Assembly: GCA_013339765.2 (NCBI GenBank) | Contig: JABSTR010001160.1 | Coordinates: 135,001-199,000 of the forward strand | Source: Haemaphysalis longicornis | Lineage: Eukaryota > Arthropoda > Arachnida > Ixodida > Ixodidae | DNA: 64,000 nucleotides | Direction: 5' to 3' | Translations under genes and position numbers: made by a program | Notes under the pieces: generated by a model | Seen by the model: the letters and a program-made list of their open reading frames with translations, nothing else | What the model was told of the DNA's origin: nothing | Databases searched by the model: none | Shown: piece by piece, positions 33,793-43,799 of the stretch | How positions within the stretch are numbered: position 1 is the stretch's first letter | Layout of the letters: each line of letters opens with the position of its first letter

Positions 33793-34454
33793 CAGTTCTT
33801 GAGAAAGCCAGGTTGGATTGAAGGCGAACTTCTGCGCCGCGTCGGACCACAATCCTGGCTGGTAAAAGCGCCCTTGGAAAGGTTCGCCGTCATCTCAACC
33901 ACATCAGGAAAGCGAGCCCGAGCAGGACGCCAACCGGACTGGGGGCACAGCAGACGATTTCGCTGACACAAACGCGACAGACGCCGTCGAGTTCTGCTGT
34001 TCCCGTGCTACCGACTCGCTGGATACTCGGACGTTTCCTCCCAACCATCGACTACCTCGACGTCTCACAGGGACCACCTGGCAACTGCGACCATCCGAGG
34101 CTAGGCGGCCTCCAGACCGCTATGAAGACTTCGTTTCAAACGTTTCATCTAAGGGGAGAAGAATTGATATGTCGCCAGAAAAACGACAACAATGTGCGCA
34201 CGAGAAAGTCACTGGTTATGTGGTACGATTCGCGCCTCACCAGCGTCCAACACTGCCGCTCACTTGCTCTATCCGACGTCCGAGCTAATGGTTCCAACTC
34301 TTGAGCTTTAATAATAAATCATCGGCAGCCATCCACGGCTGTGCAGAAGCAAAGTGCACCAGCGCTATTTAGAAATATGCAATCTAAGTCGCTTGGATGA
34401 TAAAATCTAAATCAAATGCAAAATGGCTATCCATTATATATTCTGCCCTGGCAG

Positions 34455-34512
34455 CGCTGGCTTATGGCCGAGTGGTCTAAAAAGCACACGGTATATTGTT
34501 TTCAGTTCTCAA
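34455..34512 (+). repeat. tRNA-like A and B box segment in TTAA family 1
   Basis: TATGGCCGAGTGGTCTAAA resembles the D-arm/A box of serine or leucine tRNAs. AGTTCCAATCCC follows about 40 nt later as a B-box-like sequence. In unit 1 (30005-30034) only the A-box half is present because the duplication ends inside this segment. It is not a complete tRNA gene. Confidence 0.45.
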
Positions 34513-35268
34513 GTTCCAATCCCTAATAGTAAATGCTCTTTTTTTAAGTTGATTTATTTTTGTTTGGGGAATGTTTTCTATACTAAATTCTATTTGTGTG
34601 CTGTAACATTCATTGCTCCATGAGCGAGTTCGCAGAGCGCGTGCGGAGTGACATGACGCGCTGGCGAGTTCTTGTTCGCGTGGTGTTGCTATAAGCACAG
34701 ACTGCTTGCGGGCACAGTCCTGAATCAGCTGACTCATTGTTGCTTTGGTGTGAACACACCTCTTATGATGCAGGCACGAGGCAGGCAAACTCCGAAGGTT
34801 GGGGAAAAGTGCGTCACATTTGAGCGTCTCCAGTGACGCGGGGAGCATTCATCCAATGCGTATGTTTCAGCTAGTGATTGCTACGATTCTGAGCCGTGCT
34901 GGTGGGCTTACCTGATGCATTTTACAGCCGACCACGTGGCAGAAGCGCGGTATGGCGATTACTGAGATATCGAGAATGCATCCCATCCAACGACATCGTC
35001 CGATGCCAAGCATCTTATTTCAAAGAACCAAAACCAAAACTGGTTTCAATTTTAATCTTAGACATTGTCCAATCAAAATCACATCTATGTATGTAACTGC
35101 TTTTTCGGCCGCCTCAAATGTCGCATGGTATTATTTCTTCTTTCAGGCTTTATAGATTAAATACTGCTTTATTGACAGGGTAAAAAACGATGAAAATTGT
35201 GTTAATTTGAGCCTGTCTGTGCCATGCAAACAAAAACAAATATTTGGCAAATTCACTTCAGTATCCCT

Positions 35269-35710
35269 TTAAGGGGTCATGAAGACAAAATACAACTTTG
35301 TGTAGTTTGGGGGAAAAAAGAGCCTTTGGGCAATTGCTTTGCTCATTTCCAGCCATGAAGGATGTTCTTTTAACCAAAAAAAACACTGAAATATTGAAAA
35401 AGTTCTACATTGCTGTGCTTTAGGCACAAATGGTGATGTAATGTAGGCCTGCACTAAAAGCATATTCATCACTGTGCTAACTGGGCGTTAAATTCACGTG
35501 GCACGAAAGCTAGATACTACATTACAATCTCCCAGTCACGTCTCTTGCAGCTGGCTTAGGTTGCTGGCCGCCTAATCTCACAAACAAGATTCTGCGGTCT
35601 CATAGAGAAATCGCCAGAAAGTGGCTAGGGGAGTCGCCGCTGCTTCACATGTATTCTTTAACATCGACTAAATTTCTTTGAAGTTTGCAATAAAGTTGGT
35701 ATCGCTGTTA
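35269..35710 (-). repeat. TTAA family 2 repeat, one end
   Basis: TTAAGGGGTCATGAAGACAA begins on the TTAA that closes the family 1 element. Downstream features such as TAGGGGAGTCGCC and GCAATAAAGTTGGTATCGCTG match the family 2 body. It is cut off near 35710 by a pogo-type region. Confidence 0.6.
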
Positions 35711-35726
35711 TAGGAGGAAAGTACAG

Positions 35727-37585
35727 TAACAGCGCGTTAATTCGAACTCGAAGGGGACCATATAGTTGTTCGAATTAGTGGGCGGACGCTAGAATGAATG
35801 GAAATCACACCACACTACGGGGGCAGAACACAAAGAAACCGCCTCTGGACTCATCGCGAATTAGGCACTACTACACGTTTGTGGCAGGTGATTTCGTAAA
35901 TAATGTTTTGTAAATAATAATGGCATGCGCCAGAGCACTGGCTCCGGTGGCGCGGCGCCCTCCGTAGACGCAAAATAAGCTGTTGCAGGAGCGTAGCGAG
36001 CGTGCCACGTGGTTGTTTTCTTGTTTCGTTGTTTTGCATCTCTAGTAAATTTGGTTTGGTTTGGATTTGCAACACATTGTAATCACTATGGGCCAATTTC
36101 TCTTGAAATTAGAAACACCTTCAGCTGTATAATGCACCGCCGTATGAATAGTTATGGCCACTAATTTGTTTTGCTCTTCAATCTCTCTACCTTTCCTTTC
36201 CGCCTTCTTCTCCATTCTCCACACGTAGGGCACTACAGTCTATGCCCGTTACAACGCACCCTTTTTATTCTGAGAAAAGTGTTATCTGTATCTGAAGTAT
36301 GCATTATCCGAACAAGGGGGGAGGGGTGGGGGTATATGAGCGGAAAGTGGGAACCTTGACCAGTATTGCATATACATGCTACAGACCATTTGTTCTTTCT
36401 GCACGCCTGCAGCATCTCTGCACTGCGTTCACGGGGGGGGGGGGAAAGAATCGCCTTGCGCTGTTTTTGAAGCTTAGTGCCGGCACTTGGAAACAACGGC
36501 CTAGCACATGCGGTCGAGTGCATAGAGATGCACGCTAAGCTGAGAAAATAAAGCAAAAATATAAGGAAGAGCCATTACTAACCAGCTATACAAATGAGTC
36601 ATGGCCAGCAAAATTAGCCAGGCTCTTTTCAGACCCCTTGTGACGAGGCAGGTTTACCTGAAATTGTTTGTCAAACAATTCGGATCGCTGCCTGACGTTT
36701 CACAAGGCGGCTTGCAGACTTTTTAATGATCGAATTCTGGTCCGTAAAATAGCTGGCCAAATAGTCTGATGAAGGACGGCTGTGTCACGGAAAGTTATAC
36801 CAGTTGGGCTGCGCACAGCCAGCGGCAGACGCACACAATGAACAAGAGCCGTCTCCCTGCTTAAGGCATTTCTTACCTTTTTAATCAAATGGCACTGTAA
36901 TTATGCATACGTCGGAGTAATAATTGCCAAACTTCACTGAACTGGAGTTTTTTATTACGTAAAAAAATTGGCTGGCAATTACGATACTCCCTAAAGCGAT
37001 ATTTGGGCGCAGCAGCAGCGCACTGAGGATTGTCTCGACGGCAGCGATGATGAGCCTCTGTGTCGGCGGCATGAGGTGCTTCTCAGGAAGGGACCGCGAA
37101 ACTGCGTCTTAAGCAAACGCACATCATAGTCACGTGCACGCCCCCCAGCCGTTTTCGCCCGAGCATCGCACCGTCGAACGCCTCTTGCGGGCGCAGCATA
37201 CTGCCCCCTCCCTCTCCCCCACCGCACACTTTCGGAGAGCGCTGACTCACGCCGCCACGGCATCCCCTCCCAATTTCGCGACACTCTCCTACTTTGCGTA
37301 CGCTGGTTACGTTGACAACGCGGCTCAGCCCAGAGACGGCCGCCAAAGGGCTGCACCCAAAAAACTGATGAGGGCAGACTCGACCTCCGGGTGCACCACT
37401 TGGCGTATTCGAAAGCGCTGTTCTTGAGTCTCACCGGAGTCACGTTTTTCGTTGACGTCCTTGTTCTTGACGGTGGAGTGGACCGTTTGGTTAGGCAGGC
37501 CCGTACTTTTTGCAATGTCGGCCTGGTTTTCGCCATGTTTGACAGGGTTAATTATGCTTAGTTTATCCGACAGTGAAATCAGCTA
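35727..37585 (-). mobile_element. Decayed pogo/Tigger-type transposon
   Basis: The left part (35727-35800) shows ACAGTAACAGCGCGTTAATT with a TTCGAACTCGAA-type end, typical of pogo-like termini. A transposase N-terminus lies on the minus strand at 37585-37440. The middle has no readable frame. The right terminus was not located. Mammalian Tigger elements have the same architecture. Confidence 0.5.
37440..37585 (-). pseudogene. CENP-B-type helix-turn-helix of a pogo transposase
   Basis: The minus strand reads ISLSDKLSIINPVKHGENQA followed by DIAKSTGLPNQTVHSTVKNK. This matches the psq/CENP-B N-terminal DNA-binding fold of pogo and Tigger transposases (L..K..II...E.G..Q..IAK..G...STV..I.KN). It would bind the transposon ends. 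The frame is lost soon after, and the overlapping 181-codon open frame at 36991-37536 is in the wrong frame. Confidence 0.65.
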
Positions 37586-38740
37586 GCCTGCCACTGAAAA
37601 ATAAAGGCCACTGGCACTGGCTTGGCTTGGCCACGCCGATGACCCGTTGTACGCTGACAATGTTGTCAGGCATAATAGTTTCCTCATCAAAATAAACAAA
37701 GCAAAAGCATATTGGGTGCCGGCACCAGCAGAAGTCCGCTATTGACATTCAGTCAAAACAATTTTCGCCTATAATTTAGTCTGTTGTAGCTGATAGTCTG
37801 CTATAGCCGGGTTCATTATGAGCAGAGTGGATTTCACTTAAAATGCATGCGAACCAAACAAACCAACAGCAATTGACAGTTCTAATTGGAAGTTCGTTTT
37901 TGCCGGTTCCGCTGCTAACGATCAAAAACTGTACACTGGTTGGCCTACCCGCCTTTCCAAGTTTTTCTTTCCTCTTGTTATATAGGCTATCGATTCAGTT
38001 GTGATACAAGGTCAGCTACATTCTAGAGACGTTTGTTCATATTGTCACGTTGGTTCGCGGCAATATATAGCGTAGTCACATCAGCAGAACTACAAAAACA
38101 ATGAGCAATTGATTTCCTGATGACTGAGTACAAATACCGGAAGTTAGTTTCAATGAAATGCCACGAATCGAAGGTGTAAATGTAGCTGGCCATCAATGCC
38201 AAACTAGTGCACAACACAAAACACAATTGACCGGGCCGCAGTTTTAACGGTTGTGAGAGTGAAAACAGGATTGCTTGTAATTTGTGACTCATCATTCCCT
38301 ACAACTTTTGAGGGGTCCGATGTAATCTTTTGTGCAGTACTTGTGGCCACCTTTGGACTCGTTCAGTCCTTTATTCATTCATTTATTCTATAAATGAATA
38401 AATTAAACGACCTAGAAATACCCTGAGGCCTTGCAGGTTACTAGGAGGTAAGGGAAGACCAGGCAAAAATATCAGTAAACGTCTTGCATAACCCACTATA
38501 CTAAGCGTGCTGGTCCGGTTTCAGGTACTACTGGGGCTTTCGGACTGCTCTACAAACGGTTGCATTGCCACCACCTCCACGTCTTCCGTTGGGAAGCATA
38601 AAACATTTCAATGTGAGTGCAGCTTTTCGTCACACATGCGGCTGACAATGCAGCAAAGCTTCAATTACGCGTTCGCGTAAGCTGAAGGAGGGTTGGAGGT
38701 CTCTGGGCATGCGCAGTAGTTCTTCTGCTCCACTCCGACG
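37586..38740. other. Unassigned intron sequence
   Basis: No gene or element recognised. It contains an AATAAAT/ATTTATT inverted stretch at 38375-38405. Confidence 0.4.
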
Positions 38741-38744
38741 GACT

Positions 38745-38990
38745 CGCCGCGGCGGCTCAGTGGCTAAGGCGTTGTGCTGCTGAGCACACGAGGTCGCGGG
38801 TTCGATTCCCGGCCGCAGCGGCCGCTTTTCTGATGGAGGCAAAAAGCAAAAACGCCCGTGTGTACGAGATTTTGATGCACAATTAAGATCCCCAGGTGGT
38901 CAAAATTAATCCGGAGCCCTCCACTACGGTGCGCCTCATCACCTGCATTGCGTCGGCGTGTTAAACCCTACAATCAATCAAATCGATAAT
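38745..38990 (+). mobile_element. tRNA-derived SINE, near complete
   Basis: The tRNA-like head has an A box (GGCTCAGTGGCTAAGG) and a B box (GGGTTCGATTCCCGGC), then the body shared with 23780-24008 (TTTTCTGATGGAGGC, GGTGGTCAAAATTAATCC) and a short CAATCAATCAA tail. It lies about 65 bp upstream of host exon 2, in the same orientation. Confidence 0.9.
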
Positions 38991-39054
38991 AAGAAATTCT
39001 TTGCATCGCTCCGTGAAACAACCCTGACACTTTGGTTGCACTTGTGCTGTGCAG

Positions 39055-39191
39055 GGAAGCCCAAGCCCTGGCTCCTCCCCTCGGCCTGGGTGTTCATCAC
39101 CGGCTTCGGCTGGATGGCAGTCGCCGTTGTGGTCTCAATCGTTACCTGCATCTATCGCCATGTGAAGCGAAAGTGCATACTGGGAAGGATG
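39055..39191 (+). CDS. Putative host gene, transmembrane exon
   Basis: The acceptor TTGTGCTGTGCAG ends at 39054 and the donor ATG|GTGAGA is at 39191/39192. With the split codon from the first exon it encodes 46 residues: a basic-proline stretch, a hydrophobic segment WVFITGFGWMAVAVVV and SIVTCIY (residues 56-78 of the joined model), then RHVKRK. By the positive-inside rule the tail is cytoplasmic, a type I topology. The exon ends in phase 0. An AATC microsatellite (39204-39232) and a MITE follow the donor. The family is not recognised. Confidence 0.55.
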
Positions 39192-39201
39192 GTGAGATAA
39201 A

Positions 39202-39233
39202 ATCAATCAATCAATCAATCAATCATTCAATCA
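39202..39233. repeat. (AATC)n microsatellite
   Basis: A short AATC array just after the exon donor. It resembles the SINE tail sequence, but no SINE body precedes it. Confidence 0.85.
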
Positions 39234-39271
39234 ATTAAAAATAAACATTGGTACATTACAAGGATAGGACA

Positions 39272-39708
39272 TACCGTATTTTTGCGCATATAACCCGCAC
39301 CAAAAATGCGAAAATTTCAGTGGCGAAGTAGGGGTGCGGATAATACGCGGGGTTTTTTTTTGGTGCAGCTTCACGGCAATGCACGTTGTGCTGTGAAGCT
39401 CCTACACAGAAACACAGACTAAGCCGCAGCGATTGCGCAAAACCTACAAGGACAACCGCATCATAACGACTGAATTTTATTAGTGAATTGTGACTTTCGC
39501 CTTGCCGTCAGTGTATTCTACTCGCTAAATATACGCTTTTTCTGTCTACATAGTAGGTGACGTGTTGCTTGAGCAGTAGCTTTGGTGCAGCCTTTCCTGT
39601 ATCAAGTGTGCGGGCAATACGCGAGGATTTTTCTTTTCTTTTCCGGCGGGCTGAAAGTGGGGGTGCGGATTATATGCAGCAGCGGGTTATACGCGCTAAA
39701 ATACGGTA
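39272..39708. mobile_element. Non-autonomous element with TACCGTATTTT ends
   Basis: The left end TACCGTATTTTTGCGCATA and the right end, in reverse TACCGTATTTTAGCGCGTA, form imperfect inverted repeats that continue through TAACCCGC. Terminal TA fits a TA target duplication, as in Tc1/mariner or pogo elements. About 437 bp, no coding capacity. A related family is at 44536. Confidence 0.75.
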
Positions 39709-39719
39709 TAGGGGATGAA

Positions 39720-40498
39720 CAACTAGAAATGACACCTCCTGTAACCATAATCGCGAAAGACCAATGCAGCTGTGGTTAAATGCAGTAAAGGGAAGAGGGA
39801 GAGAGAGAATATTCAAGAAGAGTTGGAGTGAGCGTGTGGTGTGTGGTCGGGGTCTTCAGTCCATGACCCACCATTGGTGCGGCCAACCCTTTTCGCCCTT
39901 TCTGCTAGCAACAGTTGCATGTTGGGGCAAGAGCTGCCGAGCGTACTTTCCCACTGCCCGTGTCGGGACTTGGTGATTGGGGGTAGATGTTGATTTCGTT
40001 GGCATAGCCAGACAAAATGGTACAGCGTGGCTGGGGCGTGGCAGAGGATATAAAGGGTGTTATAGAGTGAAGGATGGATGGCGTGTAGTGTTTGTCTGTA
40101 GTCCTCTCAGGATGATGTCCTGTTGATTCGCGGCCTCATAATGTGACTGGAGGGCGTAGTTCTTTTGGAAGTGTGACAGAAGACTTATTACGGGAGTTGT
40201 TTGCTTCTTTTATATAATATCGATCTAAGGCGTGCTGCCGGAACCTGTCATCCATGTCGGAACACAGCCATTGCCAAAAATCCCACCTGTTGCCTTGGCC
40301 ATAGCACAGCGGGTTGTATGAGAAATGGAGTTATGTTGATGACGAGTAATGTATGGAGAAAATATGGAGGCATCAGAAGGAATTAGGACTACCCTGTGTG
40401 CGTATGAAATGCTTAGTTGTTTTCGGTGCGGGTTCATGGTTCTCAACCAGGCCGTGAACACATTGCAACGACTAACCAAAAATAAACTATGAGAAAAA
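39720..40498. other. Unassigned intron sequence
   Basis: No recognised gene or element ends. A GA-rich patch lies near 39795-39810. Confidence 0.4.
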
Positions 40499-40555
40499 CA
40501 CAGGGTCATAGGCGTCAACTACGTGGGGGCAACGGGGCGCGTGCCCCCACCGAGC

Positions 40556-40588
40556 TTCCCCGGTGGGGGCGACGCCCCCACCGGGGAA
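40556..40588. repeat. 16-bp-arm hairpin at the hAT-like left end
   Basis: TTCCCCGGTGGGGGCG (40556-40571) and its perfect reverse complement (40573-40588) are separated by a single base. Confidence 0.88.
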
Positions 40589-40589
40589 T

Positions 40590-41670
40590 TTCGTGTGGAA
40601 GTCTCTCCGTCCGGCCGGCCGGGGCCATTCTATTGATAGTTGGTGAAACCTGTAATGACCTTCGCAGCTAGTGTAACTATACCGACCAGTACGCACCCGC
40701 TCTTTGCACGCTCTAAAGCGGCAACTACCCCTGACAACTGACATTTCGCCGGCGTTACAAGAGAAACATCGACGTCTCTCAGGCCCCTTCGACGCAGTCG
40801 CACAGGAAAACGCGTCTTTCAATACTCCCATACAAATTATCGGCCTTTCTGCTGGCAAGACCGCAAAGGTGCGGCTCTCCGCCCGTTGTGCGCTTAATTA
40901 AATTCGCGACATCTTGGTTTTCCCAGAAAAACAATGAAAGCGTGAACGTCTTCCACACAACCCTGGCTGGGTGCATAAGCGGTCCCAGAGACTGTTTTTT
41001 TTCTCTCTCTCTCTCTTTTTTTTTTGGGGGGGGGGGTGCGAATTTCGATACCGAAAAAACAGTAAAAAAAGACAGTAAAGAAGAAATAAGAGGGCACTCG
41101 TCGTTATTATTCGATGCTCCGCAGCATGCAGGTGTAGCGGTCCCCTTTTCCGAAATCAGTTAGGGGCGAAGAGGCTTTATTGCACCTCTGAGGATCTTTG
41201 ACTTGTTCCCAAGCCTGCGCTCCGCGCATAAACGTGACGTCAAAGGTCGCACCCCCACTACAAATCAGTCGATGGCCTAAAAACCGTTCGTTGTGACGCA
41301 CGCGGAACGTCCCGAAATGCCGCATGCTGACAGGACCCTCCGATACCCAAACGGCAAACGAACACACACCCGTGATGCCTCGGAAGCTGCCGGTGCACTG
41401 TTCTCGGAATGCGTCCTGAGCCGTGCGCGCACGCACACACACGGTTCGTAGAAACGGTGAGGAAGCTGGAAAGGAGGCGGCCGGTGGGGAAGCGTGCGGC
41501 CTTCAATCCAGTGGGACACAGGGAAGCCGCAGTAACCCAACGCTCCAGCCTCCACGCAGTGTAGGCATCGGCAAAGGCGGAAAATGGGGCCGGCCGGCTG
41601 TTCTGCGGACGCCCCAGTCGTCGGCAACTAGTAAAGGAAGCGACTTCTTCGAAACAAGTGCACGTGGTTC
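40590..41670. other. Interior of the hAT-like element, unassigned
   Basis: No coding domain recognised. It has a CT run followed by poly-T and poly-G (40998-41036), and then GC-rich sequence with short unrelated open frames. Confidence 0.4.
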
Positions 41671-41671
41671 G

Positions 41672-41697
41672 GCGGCCACGGCTGCAGCCGTGGCCGC
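41672..41697. repeat. 26-bp perfect palindrome
   Basis: GCGGCCACGGCTG followed immediately by its reverse complement, with no loop. Confidence 0.92.
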
Positions 41698-41755
41698 TTC
41701 TGCGGAGGAGGCGATAACCATGCCGGCGTGTGCGCGTATGCGGTGTAACCTTACG

Positions 41756-41797
41756 CGAGGGCCGCTAACCTCGCAACTACGAGGTTAGCGGCCCTCG
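41756..41797. repeat. 18-bp-arm hairpin at the 5' edge of the Penelope-like element
   Basis: CGAGGGCCGCTAACCTCG (41756-41773), loop CAACTA, then its perfect reverse complement (41780-41797). Readable Penelope RT starts three bases later. Confidence 0.92.
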
Positions 41798-41800
41798 TCT

Positions 41801-42467
41801 TAGAACTAAGTTCATTTGAATTCAACAATGAGTACTTTGGGCAAGTTAGTGGAACCGCCATTGGAACCAAGATGGCACCAAGCTACGCCAACCTGTTTAT
41901 GGGGAAGTTAGAGGCCACATTCCTGTCTGAACCCACTTAAAACCCCTCCTGTACAAAAGGTACATTGACGATATCTTTTTTATTTGGACCTACAACGAGG
42001 ATGAGCTCCTCCACTTCATCGACTGTTACAATTCTGCACACCTGAACATCAATTTTACTCACACCTACTCTCAAGAGAGCATAAACTTCCTGGATGTGAC
42101 CGTGAAAATTGAAGACGGTGAACTCACGACAAAGCTGTATCGGAAGCCAACGGATCGCCAGCAATATCTGCATTACCAAAGCGACCACCCACGTCACTGT
42201 AAAAATAGCATTCCTTATAGCCAGGCCCACCGTTTCAAACGAATCTGCTCAAAATCGGAAGATTTCACTACCAACGCCAAAAATTTAAAAACCATGCTGG
42301 AGGGGCAGGGGTACCCAGCGCGTGTAACTGATGACGCCATAAAAAAGGCCGAAGCGCTCAACCGCGTGGACCTAATTGCGAACCGTCCCCCACAACGCGA
42401 CTTACAACGAACAGACCTATGCTTAACGTACAGCACCAACTTCCCTAATGTAAAAAAAACATCTTGA
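41801..42467 (+). pseudogene. Penelope-like reverse transcriptase, C-terminal half
   Basis: The frame begins LELSSFEFNNEYFGQVSG, then GTAIGTKMAPSYANLF. After a one-base shift near 41938 it reads LLYKRYIDDIFFIW with the catalytic YIDD intact, then FTHTYSQESINFLDVTV and KLYRKPTDRQQYLHYQSDHP. These are the strongest Penelope RT signatures (GTAMG, YIDD, LDV, KPTD). Upstream RT motifs are absent, consistent with 5' truncation. Confidence 0.88.
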
Positions 42468-43051
42468 AGCGGCACTACAACATTCTCGAACAAAGTGAAT
42501 GCCTCAAACGGGCGTTTCCGTTCGTTCCAGGCGTCGTCTACCGACGATCCCGGAACCTCAAAGACACACTCGTGAACGCAAGGACAAATTCATTGTCCGC
42601 GCATAATGAATGCCGGCCATGCCTGAAACCGCTGTGCCTTGTCTGCAAGACAATGCAACAGACAAGCACTGCTCAAAGCTCCAACTCAGAGTACTCTTTA
42701 AAAATTCGCGGGAACATGACGTGTGACACTTCCAATGTGATTTATTTGATTGAATGCAATGTGTGTCGAATGCAATATATAGGGCAAACAGGGACCTCTT
42801 TCAGGCTCCGGTTCAATAATCACAAAGCGCACGCCAAAACGCGCCCGACCCTGCCCCTCTCCAGACACCTCAGCCTTCCAGATCATTCTTTCGATAAACT
42901 AAGCGTCACGCTCTTAGAGACGGGGTTCAGGTCAAACCGGGAACGAAAACAACGTGAATCATACCTCATATACCGATTCAATACAATCAAAAAAGGTATA
43001 AATGAGGACCCGGGCACTCTTGCAGCGATTAAAACATTGTCATCTACCTAA
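42464..43051 (+). pseudogene. GIY-YIG endonuclease of the Penelope-like element
   Basis: An open frame of 195 codons. It contains a Cys-rich linker (CRPCLKPLCLVCKTM), then NVIYLIECNVCRMQYIGQTG with the YLI/YIG core, FRLRFNNHKAHA with the catalytic arginine and histidine, and LLETGFRSNRERKQRESYLI with the glutamate. The endonuclease nicks DNA for target-primed insertion. The frame is intact over the domain, but it is separated from RT by a frame change. Confidence 0.88.
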
Positions 43052-43597
43052 CCGTATCAGTGGCGCTGTGTATGTAGCCGGAACCGGATTCTCGAAATCA
43101 CATGCACGTGAGCGTTTGTTCAGTGGATTTTTCCCACATTGCTGATGTCTTTCCGTTTTTGTTTTCATTTTTCTTCCTTCTCTCCTTTTCCGCTCTTCGT
43201 GTTCACTCCTATCCTTTTCTCGTTTTTTTTAACTCTCTCTTTTTTAATATTGTGTTATAACTTTGGAAACCTTTTCTAAATCTCCATCATAATCTTACAA
43301 CTAAGTAACGTTGCTTAGTGCCGGTGCTGTTTCAGCAATAACTTCTGTTTACATTCTCCCCAAAACACGTGTTCAAAAATTGGTTGGGAGATTTGAACCT
43401 TCAATTGGATATGGCGCAGAACACGGAAAATAAGCAATACAATTCTCTCGAGCGCACATATCTTTGCCGCTGTTATCACTATTCGCCCCCGCGGACTGGT
43501 TACATTTTTGTTGGCTTGCAAATCTATTTTTCCCTCCCTTGCACCTACAGTCGTCTTCTAAGCCGGGCTACCGAACCACGGCCGCTGAATGAGTGAC

Positions 43598-43619
43598 CGG
43601 CCGCTGGATCCAGCGGCCG
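43598..43619. repeat. 22-bp perfect palindrome
   Basis: CGGCCGCTGGA followed directly by its reverse complement. A further partial copy, ACGGCCGCTG, lies at 43578. Confidence 0.9.
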
Positions 43620-43762
43620 TGACCGTACCATCGGGGTTTATTTTCTCCGTTTTCCCCTCCATCCCGTTGAGCAGCTTGCGTTCTGGTTTGGCTGTCCCCC
43701 TCCACTCAGCGGAGGGGAGACACCGACGACGCACGGGTTGTCGCTGAGCTGCAAAGTGGCAG

Positions 43763-43799
43763 CCAACGTTTTTAGATTAGGTTAATCTAAAAACGTTGG
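43763..43799. repeat. 17-bp-arm palindrome flanked by TGGCAG
   Basis: CCAACGTTTTTAGATTA (43763-43779), a GGT spacer, then the perfect reverse complement (43783-43799). TGGCAG occurs immediately on both sides, so the palindrome looks inserted between a duplicated hexamer. Confidence 0.9.

Larger units (their letters stand above)
31003..34495 (+). repeat. Duplicate of the Gypsy segment 26546-30034
   Basis: It begins inside the TTAA repeat (CGAAGGTTGCGATGATATTG), runs through pol and the 3' LTR (34165-34354), and continues about 140 bp past the LTR into the host element up to GCACACGGTAT. Because the flank is copied too, this is a segmental duplication and not a second retrotransposition. Differences from unit 1 are mostly 1-3 bp indels with few substitutions. 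Confidence 0.9.
24348..35272 (+). mobile_element. TTAA-flanked element, family 1, split by Gypsy insertion and duplication
   Basis: The left end TTAAAGGGACACTGAAG (24348) and the right end CTTCAGTATCCCTTTAA (to 35272) are imperfect inverted repeats bounded by TTAA. The element's own sequence is in three parts: 24348-25006; the piece after the Gypsy insertion (29898-30034, repeated at 34355-34495); and 34500-35272. Collinear parts of a second copy occur at 53214-54600 and 60135-60745. TTAA ends suggest piggyBac-type mobilisation, but no transposase is seen. The intact element would be about 1.5 kb. Confidence 0.65.
41801..43051 (+). mobile_element. Penelope-like element, 5'-truncated
   Basis: The RT palm and thumb are followed by a GIY-YIG endonuclease, the combination that defines endonuclease-bearing Penelope-like elements. 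The N-terminal half of RT is missing. Coding is broken by a shift near 41938 and another near 42465. The 3' side passes into AT-rich sequence after the stop at 43051. Confidence 0.85.

Noticed and set aside
26546..34495. Two independent Gypsy insertions
   Set aside because: The second copy includes about 140 bp of the same flank beyond the LTR and lacks a 5' LTR, so duplication explains it better.
36991..37536. 181-codon minus-strand open frame
   Set aside because: The recognisable pogo helix-turn-helix lies in another frame of the same strand; this frame is arginine-rich noise.
38750..38820. Functional tRNA gene
   Set aside because: A and B boxes are good, but the sequence continues into a SINE body and (CAAT)n tail shared with another locus.
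41423..41788. 121-codon open frame running into the hairpin
   Set aside because: High-GC stretch with no family similarity; it ends within the palindrome.
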